Positions 20,103 through 28,554 of a DNA stretch of 64,000 bases are shown here, piece after piece. The position numbers and the translations under genes were made by a program. The first letter of the stretch is position 1, and each line of letters starts with the position of its first letter. The notes beneath the pieces are model-generated. The model did not search any database. It was not told the DNA's origin and was given only the letters and a program-made list of their open reading frames with translations. Origin of the DNA: Rheinheimera sp. (GTDB taxonomy: Bacteria; Pseudomonadota; Gammaproteobacteria; Enterobacterales; Alteromonadaceae); NCBI RefSeq assembly GCF_030690345.1, contig NZ_JAUYGV010000001.1, forward strand, positions 372,001 through 436,000, read 5' to 3'.

Positions 20103-20516
20103 TTAAAGCGCTGCGCTGATTTTCTCTGCCAGGGCTTTTATTTTTTCCATATCGCCCATCGCCGCACCATGGCCGGATAATTTACTCAAGTGCTCCGGGA
20201 TCAGATGAAAATGCAAATGCGGTACAGTCTGCCCTGCTGCTGTGCCGTTTAACTGCATTAGCACTACCCCTTCAACGCCAAGCATAGATTTAAGCGCCGA
20301 CATCACTTTTTGCACTGTGGTCATGGTGTGGGTAAGCTCATCCGCCGGAATATCCAGCAGGGTTTCAGCAGCAAATTTGGGGATCACCAGCGTATGGCCG
20401 TCGGCCTGCGGCATAATATCCATAAAGGCCAGGGTGTAGTCATCTTCATACACTTTAAAGCTGGGGATTTCGTCGCGCAGAATTTTGGCAAAAATATTGT
20501 TGTTATCGTAGCTCAT
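20103..20516 (-). CDS. HIT family nucleotide hydrolase
   Basis: 137 residues with the histidine triad in GQTVPHLHFHLIPE (H-x-H-x-H) and the N-terminal IFAKILRDEIPSFKVYEDD that starts Hint/HinT proteins. It hydrolyses nucleoside phosphoramidates or related nucleotides in the cytosol. AAGGAG ribosome-binding site. Immediately upstream lies a 261-bp gap containing a dispersed repeat. Confidence 0.93.
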   Translation of the reverse strand: MSYDNNNIFAKILRDEIPSFKVYEDDYTLAFMDIMPQADGHTLVIPKFAAETLLDIPADELTHTMTTVQKVMSALKSMLGVEGVVLMQLNGTAAGQTVPHLHFHLIPEHLSKLSGHGAAMGDMEKIKALAEKISAAL

Positions 20517-20610
20517 GCAGTTCTCCTTTAGGCAGGCTTATGCGACCAAGTATGCCAGCATCTGATGACATAAAACCAGCTTTTGATATAACAGATGGAC
20601 TGGTAAACGC

Positions 20611-20769
20611 GGGCTGGAACCCCGTTTTGGTCGCCACAGAGTGTCTGAGCCCTGCCGCAGCTGGCGACAAATTCGTCTGGAACGAATTTGAACAGCTTCA
20701 GCTGGCCTCTGGTGTCGAGCAGGATAGCCCGACATAGTTGCTGTGGCGAGCCAAGGCGGGTGTTGCAGC
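20611..20769 (+). repeat. Dispersed imperfect-palindrome repeat, copy 1 (extended)
   Basis: Shares with copies 2 and 3 the block AACCCCGTT-TGGTCGCCACAG at one end and GTTGCTGTGGCGAGCC-GGCGGGTGTTG at the other. GCCACAG and CTGTGGC pair to form a stem. This copy has about 60 extra bases in the middle, containing a hairpin (AAATTCG / CGAATTT). It sits between the fghA and HIT genes. Confidence 0.8.
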
Positions 20770-20777
20770 AAAGCGTT

Positions 20778-21629
20778 TTAACTGCACAAATACCGTGCAT
20801 GAAAACGCAGATGCTGTTCAATAAAGCTGGCGATAAAGTAGTAGCTGTGGTCATAGCCCGGTTGCAGCCGGATGTCAGCTTGTGCAGCACTTTGCGCTGC
20901 TGAGGCGATTAAACTGTCGGTGCGCAACTGCTCAGGATAAAAACTGTCGGCCGTACCTTGATCAACCAATAGCGGCAGCGGATCTTGCGCTGCAGCTAAC
21001 AATACAGATGCATCATATTGCTGCCACTGGCTTTTATCATCGCCCAAATAACCACTAAAAGCTTTAATACCCCAAGGGCAATTTACCGGGTTACAAATCG
21101 GTGAAAACGCCGACATACTGCTATAGCGCTGCGGGTTACGCAGGCCAATCACTAAAGCGCCATGGCCGCCCATAGAATGACCGCTGATAGCCCGTTTATC
21201 CGACACCGGCAGCTCAGCTTCCAACAGCTGCGGTAATTCACTGACGATATAGTCGTACATGCGGTAATGCTGAGCGAATGGCTCGCGCGTGGCGTTAACA
21301 TAGAAGCCTGCGCCCAGGCCAAAGTCGTAAGCGCCATCTGCATCATCCGGCACGCCATCGCCGCGCGGGCTGGTATCCGGCATAATCAGCGCTATGCCCA
21401 ACTCTGCAGCAATACGTTGCGCGCCGGCTTTGGCAGAAAAGTTTTCATCAGTACAGGTTAAGCCCGATAACCAATACAGCGCAGGCACAGCTTGTTTGTC
21501 TGCTTGCGGCGGTAAAAACACTGAGAACTGCATATCGCAGCTAAGCACAGTGGATGCATGAGTAAAACGAATTTGTTTGCCACCAAAGCAACGTTGTTCA
21601 CTAACTTTGGTTAATGCTGAAGTTGTCAT
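20778..21629 (-). CDS. fghA: S-formylglutathione hydrolase
   Basis: 283 residues from ATG 21629 (GGAACCC upstream). Serine hydrolase of the esterase D family: nucleophile in [12 protein letters not shown], Asp in [14 protein letters not shown] and His in GYDHSYYFI. It hydrolyses S-formylglutathione to formate and glutathione, the second step of glutathione-dependent formaldehyde detoxification. It lies next to adhC, which makes its substrate, with a repeat in the gap. Confidence 0.96.
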   Translation of the reverse strand: MTTSALTKVSEQRCFGGKQIRFTHASTVLSCDMQFSVFLPPQADKQAVPALYWLSGLTCTDENFSAKAGAQRIAAELGIALIMPDTSPRGDGVPDDADGAYDFGLGAGFYVNATREPFAQHYRMYDYIVSELPQLLEAELPVSDKRAISGHSMGGHGALVIGLRNPQRYSSMSAFSPICNPVNCPWGIKAFSGYLGDDKSQWQQYDASVLLAAAQDPLPLLVDQGTADSFYPEQLRTDSLIASAAQSAAQADIRLQPGYDHSYYFIASFIEQHLRFHARYLCS

Positions 21630-21660
21630 AGTTGGGTTCCTGCCACTGACGACCAAAGAG

Positions 21661-21756
21661 GATTAGAACCCCGTTCTGGTCGCCACAGAGTGTCTGAGCC
21701 CTGCCGTAGGCATTAGGGCGAGTTGCTGTGGCGAGCCAGGGCGGGTGTTGTAATCC
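21661..21756 (+). repeat. Dispersed imperfect-palindrome repeat, copy 2
   Basis: About 96 bp beginning TTAGAACCCCGTTCTGG and ending GGCGGGTGTTGTAA. The internal GCCACAG / CTGTGGC stem is intact. It lies between adhC and fghA. Confidence 0.85.
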
Positions 21757-21780
21757 GTCCTGACCCGGGAAGATACAAAA

Positions 21781-22938
<1,158 letters not shown>

Positions 22939-23045
22939 TTACCAGCAAGTGTAACCTGATTTTTATTTTTGCCATATCAGTATGAATAGCACTAAAATGC
23001 AAATCAGTTTTTCGTATATGCAAAATATGAGTGCCGGCAGCTTGC

Positions 23046-23137
23046 GTTACAACACCCGCCCTGGCTTGCCACAGCAACTCACTCACGCTGGCGCGCTCGC
23101 TCAGACACTCTGTGGCAACCAGAACGGGGTTCTAACC
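23046..23137 (-). repeat. Dispersed imperfect-palindrome repeat, copy 3 (inverted)
   Basis: Same element as copies 1 and 2 but on the minus strand: read in reverse it starts TTAGAACCCCGTTCTGG and ends GGCGGGTGTTGTAA. The middle differs (GAGCGAGCGCGCCAGCGTGA). It lies in the divergent promoter gap between adhC and the LysR gene. Confidence 0.85.
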
Positions 23138-23193
23138 GCTGCCTTGAGTTGCAACATCACGCAAGCAGCCTTTTTACGCAGAAGAAGACTCTA

Positions 23194-24063
23194 TTGAAAC
23201 ATTGGATTGGCATTAGTGAGTTTGTCGCGGTAGCAGAGCTGCAAAGCTTTACCAAAGCCGCAAAGCAATTAGGTATCTCGGTAGCTCAGGTTAGCCGCAA
23301 TATTGCCGAACTTGAGGCCAGTTTGGCGATAAAACTGCTGTATCGCAGTACGCGCAGTGTCAGCTTAACCGAAGAAGGCCTACTGTATTTACAGCACTGC
23401 CGGCATTTGGTTGCCAGCCTGGAAGAAGCCAACCGCACTTTGGCTAACTTAAAAGCCACGCCACGCGGCCAAATTAAGCTTACCGCGCCGGTATTCTACG
23501 GCGAAACCCGCATTGCACCGCTGCTGCATGACTTTATGCAGCTATATCCCGACACCGAACTCGACTTGCAGCTAACCAATAACAAGCTGGATTTAGTCCA
23601 GGGCGGCTTTGATTTAGCCATCCGCTTAGGCACGCTGGAAAGCTCCAGCCTGATCGCCCGTAAACTGGCAAGCCGCACTCAGTATGTAGTAGCCTCCCCC
23701 GCTTATTTGGCAAAGCACGGCACGCCATTAAACCTGACAGATCTTACGCAGCATCAGTGTTTAACCGGCACCGTGGCGCAATGGCGTTTTATGCAACAGG
23801 GCAAAGTGGTCCAGTTTAAGCCACAGGGCCGTATTGTTTGCAACAGCGGCGTAGCCTTGTTGGATGCCGCACTAAAAGGTTTAGGCCTGGTACAGCTGCC
23901 GGATTACTATGTCGGCGATAAACTGCAAAGCGGTGAACTGGTAGCCGTGCTGAACAAGCTACGCCAGCCGGATGACGGCATTTGGGCCATTTATCCGCAA
24001 AACCGGCATTTGTCGGCTAAAGTGCGGGTACTGGTCGATTACCTTGCCGCTAAGCTTAATTAA
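23194..24063 (+). CDS. LysR-family transcriptional regulator (candidate regulator of adhC-fghA)
   Basis: About 289 residues from the TTG at 23194 (AGAAGA upstream); the frame is open further upstream, into the gap that holds repeat copy 3, which is less likely to be coding. N-terminal winged helix-turn-helix (FTKAAKQLGISVAQVSRNIAELEASL) and a C-terminal substrate-binding domain. The divergent arrangement with adhC is the typical geometry for a LysR activator of that gene (inference). Confidence 0.88.
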   Translation: MKHWIGISEFVAVAELQSFTKAAKQLGISVAQVSRNIAELEASLAIKLLYRSTRSVSLTEEGLLYLQHCRHLVASLEEANRTLANLKATPRGQIKLTAPVFYGETRIAPLLHDFMQLYPDTELDLQLTNNKLDLVQGGFDLAIRLGTLESSSLIARKLASRTQYVVASPAYLAKHGTPLNLTDLTQHQCLTGTVAQWRFMQQGKVVQFKPQGRIVCNSGVALLDAALKGLGLVQLPDYYVGDKLQSGELVAVLNKLRQPDDGIWAIYPQNRHLSAKVRVLVDYLAAKLN

Positions 24064-24145
24064 TCAGGTTTTCACAGCAAGGTGGCTTGGTACAAAATCT
24101 ATGCTGTGATAGCGTTTTAACATTAACTATAACTTTGGACACACT

Positions 24146-24766
24146 ATGAAATACCTGCTTTGTGCTTTTACCCTGCTGCTGGCCAGTGTTAGCTACGCCA
24201 ATGACAGCTTTAAAGACGGTGAGCATTACCAAACATTAAATACTGCAGTATCTGATACGCCAGGCGTTGTAGAGTATTTTTCTTACTACTGCCCGTTTTG
24301 TTATAACTTTGAGCCGGTAGTAGCGGAGTTAAAGCAAGCTCTGCCCGAGGGTGTAACCTTGCAAAAAGTGCCGGTAGCCTTTCATGGCGGGCATTTAGCG
24401 CCGGACGTACAGCGCGCCCATGCAATGGCCGAGACATTAAAGGTGGCAGAGCACTTTTCAACTGCGCTGTTCGCGCAAATTCATCAGCAGCGCAAACCGC
24501 CGCAAAACCGCAATGGGTTAAAGCAATTATTTAACCAGCTGGGGGTTAACGCCGAACAATTTGACACCAACTTTAACAGCATGCCGGTAAACAGCCTGGT
24601 TGCGCAATACGACCAGACCATCCTTGATGCCGGTATCCGCTCAGTACCCAGCTTTATTGTTAACGATAAATACCTGGTCAAAATCAGCGCCGTATCATCC
24701 CAGCAGCAGTTTAATGCGCTGGTTAATTATTTACTGACCTTAGAGCAAGGAGCGGCAGCCGAATGA
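24146..24766 (+). CDS. dsbA: DsbA-type periplasmic thiol:disulfide oxidoreductase
   Basis: 206 residues with signal peptide (MKYLLCAFTLLLASVSYA|ND). The thioredoxin active site is CPFC in FSYYCPFCYNF, and the cis-Pro loop is SVPSFIV. Catalyses disulfide formation in exported proteins. Its stop overlaps the next gene (ATGA), so it is coupled to a cytoplasmic FrnE-like protein. dsbB is not in the window. The true DsbA may be elsewhere, so the symbol is tentative. Confidence 0.85.
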   Translation: MKYLLCAFTLLLASVSYANDSFKDGEHYQTLNTAVSDTPGVVEYFSYYCPFCYNFEPVVAELKQALPEGVTLQKVPVAFHGGHLAPDVQRAHAMAETLKVAEHFSTALFAQIHQQRKPPQNRNGLKQLFNQLGVNAEQFDTNFNSMPVNSLVAQYDQTILDAGIRSVPSFIVNDKYLVKISAVSSQQQFNALVNYLLTLEQGAAAE

Positions 24767-25407
24767 CAACACTGAAAATTGATTTGGTTTCAGATATCGC
24801 CTGCCCCTGGTGTGCTATCGGTTACGCCAGGCTGCAGCAAGCACTTAGCACCCTACCGGAATTGAAAACAGAACTGGAGTGGCACGCGTTTGAGCTGAAC
24901 CCGGATAAAAACGCGGCGCAAGAACCTATTTTGCCGGCGCTGAGCCGCAAATATGGCCGCAGCGAAGATGAAATGCGCGCAGCACAAGCCAATATGATGC
25001 AAATAGCTGCAGATTTAGGGCTTAATTTTACTAAGATGCAGCAGCGTTTCACCTGCAATACTTTTGACGGCCACCGCTTGGTGAAATGGGCCGCCACACA
25101 GAACAAAGCCAGCGCGATGAAGCTGGCGTTGTTTGACGCCTATTTTGGTGAGGCCAAAGATGTGTCCAATGCTGAAGTGTTAGCCAACTGCGCTGAACAG
25201 GCCGGGCTGGATAAAACCGAAGCTCAGCGTATTTTAGCCAGCGATGATTTCAGCGATATCGTCAGAGAAGATATTGCTAACTATCAGCAAGCCGGTATTT
25301 CATCGGTACCGGCCTTTATTATTAATAACCGCTACCTGATCTCAGGCGCACAGGAACCGGCCCAACTGGCTGCCAGCCTGCAGCAAATTGCCGACGAAAT
25401 GGCTTAA
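24763..25407 (+). CDS. DsbA-family oxidoreductase, FrnE-like
   Basis: 214 residues without signal peptide. Active site CPWC in LVSDIACPWCAIGYARL and cis-Pro in SSVPAFIINNRYLISGAQ. FrnE-type proteins are cytoplasmic disulfide or thiol-handling enzymes linked to oxidative stress. Overlaps dsbA by 4 nt, suggesting coordinated thiol handling on both sides of the membrane. Confidence 0.88.
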   Translation: MTTLKIDLVSDIACPWCAIGYARLQQALSTLPELKTELEWHAFELNPDKNAAQEPILPALSRKYGRSEDEMRAAQANMMQIAADLGLNFTKMQQRFTCNTFDGHRLVKWAATQNKASAMKLALFDAYFGEAKDVSNAEVLANCAEQAGLDKTEAQRILASDDFSDIVREDIANYQQAGISSVPAFIINNRYLISGAQEPAQLAASLQQIADEMA

Positions 25408-25411
25408 ACAG

Positions 25412-26035
25412 CTACTGAGCGTCAGCGCCGGGATTAAAGCGATAATGGCCGGTAATTTTATAGGCAAACAACATATCGGCCAGTACCGGCCCAGCGCCGA
25501 TATTGTGCACTATCAACGGCCGTTGGTCGTCAGCTGAGCGTTTATCTGTCACTATACCGATATGCGGCAAATTGCCAGGTAGCAGCCAGGTAACCAGGTC
25601 GCCCGGCTGGTAATCACTACCCAAGCGGCTAATTGGCAAACGTTCGCCATGGCGGCTGAAAAAGGTTTGCAGGTTAGGTACGCGCCTATGATCGATATTG
25701 CTGTCAGGCTTGGTTAAACCCCAAATCCGTTTTGACGGATATAAGTCAAAATCAGCCTGCATATCCTCATGCACCAACTGCTGCAAATCAATGCCCAGCG
25801 CGCGGTAACTGCGGATCACCACGTCAGTACAGACACCGATATCCGCCGGTACATCACCACCGGGGTAAGCAATACGCAGATAGCGGCCATCGTAGCGCAC
25901 CTGGTGCTGAGTGCGTTCCAGCGCCGCCGCCACCAGCCTATCGCTAAAGGTGTCTGCAATGCTATGTTGCGGCACTAACCACAGCACCAGCGCTAAGGTA
26001 GATGTTAACAAGCGGGGTAACAGGAAAACCGGCAT
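25412..26035 (-). CDS. Exported DUF1287 protein
   Basis: 207 residues with signal peptide (up to about residue 27, HSIA|DT). The DUF1287 core is visible: YPGGDVPADIGVCTDVVIRSYRALGIDLQ, with a Cys that may be catalytic in an NlpC/P60-like fold, and later PGNLPHIGIV with a His. A periplasmic cell-wall or peptide hydrolase is plausible but unproven. Convergent with the frnE-like gene (4-bp gap). Confidence 0.82.
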   Translation of the reverse strand: MPVFLLPRLLTSTLALVLWLVPQHSIADTFSDRLVAAALERTQHQVRYDGRYLRIAYPGGDVPADIGVCTDVVIRSYRALGIDLQQLVHEDMQADFDLYPSKRIWGLTKPDSNIDHRRVPNLQTFFSRHGERLPISRLGSDYQPGDLVTWLLPGNLPHIGIVTDKRSADDQRPLIVHNIGAGPVLADMLFAYKITGHYRFNPGADAQ

Positions 26036-26097
26036 AAATTGCTCCTTGCAACGCCATCAAACTCTGGCATAAGGCGCGCCAGCCGCGTTAAAGTTCC

Positions 26098-27291
26098 TTA
26101 GCGCTGCGCTAAAGATTCCAGCAACAAGGCTATACCCTGGCCGCCTCCGATGCACATTGTCACCAGGCCATAACGCCCGGCGACACGCTCCAGTTCCGCC
26201 AATAATTTAATAATTAATACCGAACCGGTTGCCCCCACCGGATGGCCCAGTGCGATAGCGCCGCCATTGGGGTTAACTTTAGCGTTGTCAAAGCCCAGCG
26301 TTTGGCTTACCGCCATCGCCTGCGCCGCAAAAGCCTCGTTCAACTCAATCACATCAATATCGGCTACAGTTAAACCGGTTTGCGCTAACACCTGCTGCAC
26401 CGCCGGTATCGGCCCCAAGCCCATTACGCCGGGCTCCACGCCGGCAAAGGCATAACCCAGTATACGCGCTTTGGGCTTAAGACCGCGTTTTTCCGCCTCA
26501 AACCGGCTGGTTAACAGCATGGCCGCCGCGCCATCATTTAAACCCGAGGCATTACCGGCCGTGACGATTCCATCAGCCTTAAAAGCAGGTTTAAGTTTGG
26601 CTAAGCTTTCAACACTGGTATCAGCACGGATATGTTCATCACGGTCAAATACGTATTCTGTGCGACCGGCTTTTACCGTTACCGGCACAATTTGCTCAGC
26701 AAAATACCCCTGTTGTTGTGCCATAGCGGCACGCTGATGGCTTTGTGCAGCAAAGGCATCTAAATCAGCGCGACTAAAACCATATTGTGCAGCGATGGTT
26801 TCCGCCGTCAGGCCCATATGACCGCTGCCAAACGGGTCGGTCAAAATACCCAGGGTTAAATCCGTGATAGCAGCATGGCCCATTTTTAAACCGCGGCGCA
26901 CATTGGGCAGTAAATAGGCACCGTTACTCATGCTCTCAGCGCCGCCGGCCAGGGCAAGTGTGCTTTGCCCCAGCTGAATTAACTGTGCGGCTGATATCAC
27001 CGACTGCACAGCTGAGCCACATAAACGGTTAACATTAAAGGCGGCAGAACTGGCTGCCATACCGCTGCTGAGCGCTATATGCCTGGCTAAATAGGCGTCC
27101 TCTGCGCCGGTGGTAATAATATGGCCAAAAACCGCATGGTCGACATCTGTTGCTACCACACCGGAGCGGCTGATCGCTGCTTTTGCCACCGCAGTGCCCA
27201 GTTGTGCAGGGCTTAATGCTGCCAAACTACCACCAAAGCTGCCGATTGCCGTACGGGCGCCGGCTAAAATTACTATGTCCGTTAAGTTCAT
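26098..27291 (-). CDS. Acetyl-CoA C-acyltransferase (thiolase)
   Basis: 397 residues. Thiolase fold with the nucleophilic Cys in NRLCGSAVQSV (about residue 88), catalytic His in GHPVGATG and the second catalytic Cys in MCIGGGQGIALL. It makes or cleaves 3-ketoacyl-CoA. No other beta-oxidation gene is adjacent. Its ATG overlaps the vapC stop (ATGA), so it is translationally coupled to the vapBC pair. Confidence 0.93.
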   Translation of the reverse strand: MNLTDIVILAGARTAIGSFGGSLAALSPAQLGTAVAKAAISRSGVVATDVDHAVFGHIITTGAEDAYLARHIALSSGMAASSAAFNVNRLCGSAVQSVISAAQLIQLGQSTLALAGGAESMSNGAYLLPNVRRGLKMGHAAITDLTLGILTDPFGSGHMGLTAETIAAQYGFSRADLDAFAAQSHQRAAMAQQQGYFAEQIVPVTVKAGRTEYVFDRDEHIRADTSVESLAKLKPAFKADGIVTAGNASGLNDGAAAMLLTSRFEAEKRGLKPKARILGYAFAGVEPGVMGLGPIPAVQQVLAQTGLTVADIDVIELNEAFAAQAMAVSQTLGFDNAKVNPNGGAIALGHPVGATGSVLIIKLLAELERVAGRYGLVTMCIGGGQGIALLLESLAQR

Positions 27292-27692
27292 ACCCAGTTT
27301 TCCACCCTCAACCCCGTCACGCGATAAAACTCCCGTGTATTGTTTGTCACCAGTATGGCGTCTTCAGCCAGTGCGTGGCTGGCTATCCATAAATCATTAG
27401 CCCCTATAGGTGTGCCAGCTGATTTTAAGCGATTAAATTGCTCAGCGTAATGAAGACAAAGTGAAGCAGAAGATTGATATAGAACCGGAATTTGCCTGAT
27501 CAGTACTGCCAGCTTTCGCATAACCTCAGCAGTTCTATTACTGTTCTGTGCACCTTTAAGTAGCTCGGCATAGGTAAAAAATGACATTCTTAATTGTGTA
27601 TCTGCCGGCAAAGTGTCGATGTGGGCAGCAACTGAAGGCGGATTATTTTTTAGCAAATAGATAAGAATATTGGTATCCAGCAAATAGATCAC
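27288..27692 (-). CDS. vapC: VapC-type PIN-domain RNase toxin
   Basis: 134 residues. PIN-domain acidic residues: Asp in MIYLLDTNILIYL, Glu in SFFTYAELLKGA, Asp in GANDLWIASHAL and Asn/Asp region VTNNTREF. VapC toxins cleave tRNA or rRNA and are held inactive by VapB. It overlaps vapB by 4 nt upstream and the thiolase by 4 nt downstream. Confidence 0.92.
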   Translation of the reverse strand: MIYLLDTNILIYLLKNNPPSVAAHIDTLPADTQLRMSFFTYAELLKGAQNSNRTAEVMRKLAVLIRQIPVLYQSSASLCLHYAEQFNRLKSAGTPIGANDLWIASHALAEDAILVTNNTREFYRVTGLRVENWV

Positions 27693-27940
27693 AACTCCTC
27701 CCTATCTTGCATCAAAGGCTGAGCACGATATTCTGCTTCTAGTTCTGCAACAAAGTCAGCATCGAACCCATCCAGTGCAGCCATTAAAGCCTCACCGCGT
27801 TTTGGTGGTAACGGGTGGATCACCAAATCACCCTGCTCATTACGGCTTATTTCAACAGTGTTAGTATCCAGGCGAAATTCCTGCGGGATCCTCACAGCCT
27901 GACTGTTACCATTCATAAACACACGACTTACCGCAGACAT
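27689..27940 (-). CDS. vapB: VapB-type antitoxin (AbrB/MazE fold)
   Basis: 83 residues from ATG 27940 (GAGGTGGCT upstream). The N-terminal swapped-hairpin DNA-binding domain is SRVFMNGNSQAVRIPQEFRL; the C-terminal half, which would bind VapC, is acidic. First gene of vapB-vapC-thiolase. Preceded by an inverted repeat that could be its operator. Confidence 0.9.
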   Translation of the reverse strand: MSAVSRVFMNGNSQAVRIPQEFRLDTNTVEISRNEQGDLVIHPLPPKRGEALMAALDGFDADFVAELEAEYRAQPLMQDREEL

Positions 27941-27953
27941 AGCCACCTCGATG

Positions 27954-27969
27954 TACACACAAATGTGTA
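27954..27969 (-). promoter_or_regulatory. Candidate VapBC operator
   Basis: Inverted repeat TACACA-4 nt-TGTGTA, 14 bp upstream of the vapB start. TA antitoxins commonly autorepress at such sites; the assignment is by position. Confidence 0.5.
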
Positions 27970-28030
27970 TGTATTTTGGTAGTGGACTGCAATCTTGTCA
28001 AGGTAGAGCAAGACAAACTATTCAAGTGAC

Positions 28031-28390
28031 TTAGTTTGGATGTAGCGCTGGCCTTTTTGCTTTCGGCAGGCTTTTTACAATCAGCTGATACGAGTTTTCA
28101 ATCTGGCGCTTTATTTCGTTCTCCGGCACGCTGCCATCCAGCAACACGGTGTTCCAGTGCTGTTTATTCATATGGTAACCGGGAGTAATCGCAGGAAATA
28201 TATCACGCAGCATCAAAGCTTCAGCCGGGTCACACTTCAGGTTGACCCGGGCTACGCCATCTTTCTCGCTTAAAATAGCGAATATTTTGCCTACTTTATA
28301 AACATAGATATCCGGGCCAAACGGGAAATCCTCGATGCTTTGCAGTTGCATCAGGCAGTGATCACGGCATTGTTGAAAGTCGAACGCCAT
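28031..28390 (-). CDS. MmcQ/YjbR family protein
   Basis: 119 residues from ATG 28390 (GAGGAGATATTA upstream). YjbR fold: an opening with a conserved Cys (FQQCRDHCLMQL), GPDIYVYKVGKIFAIL, LKCDPAEALMLRD and a C-terminal WNTVLLDGSVP. These small proteins have a CyaY-like DNA-binding fold of unknown cellular role. Next to a long imperfect palindrome. Confidence 0.85.
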   Translation of the reverse strand: MAFDFQQCRDHCLMQLQSIEDFPFGPDIYVYKVGKIFAILSEKDGVARVNLKCDPAEALMLRDIFPAITPGYHMNKQHWNTVLLDGSVPENEIKRQIENSYQLIVKSLPKAKRPALHPN

Positions 28391-28412
28391 TAATATCTCC
28401 TCGTTCAGGTGT

Positions 28413-28526
28413 GTAAAAAAGAAGACCGGCTTGTACACACCAACACGCCGTGAATACATCCCTGTAGGCTCGATTCAGGCATCCATGCCTTCAACGGTTG
28501 GTTTAGCACAAGCCGGCCTTCTTTAC
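28413..28526. repeat. Long imperfect palindrome, candidate dispersed repeat
   Basis: Arms of about 19-22 bp (AAGAAGACCGGCTTGT and ACAAGCCGGCCTTCTTT) enclose about 70 bases with further pairing (ACCAA/TTGGT and GGCATCCATGCC). The inner text CGTGAATACATCCCTGTAGGCTCG reminds me of chromosomal repeats in related marine bacteria, but I could not verify copy number. Confidence 0.6.
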
Positions 28527-28554
28527 GTTATCAGGTTTTCACCATCACGCTGTG

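Noticed and set aside
20528-20890. Minus-strand ORF overlapping the end of fghA
   Set aside because: It lies across the dispersed repeat and runs in another frame of fghA; no start signal.
23149-23193. Upstream extension of the LysR gene
   Set aside because: The first TTG lies close to the dispersed repeat, and the N-terminal sequence does not look like a LysR start; TTG 23194 has a better ribosome-binding site.
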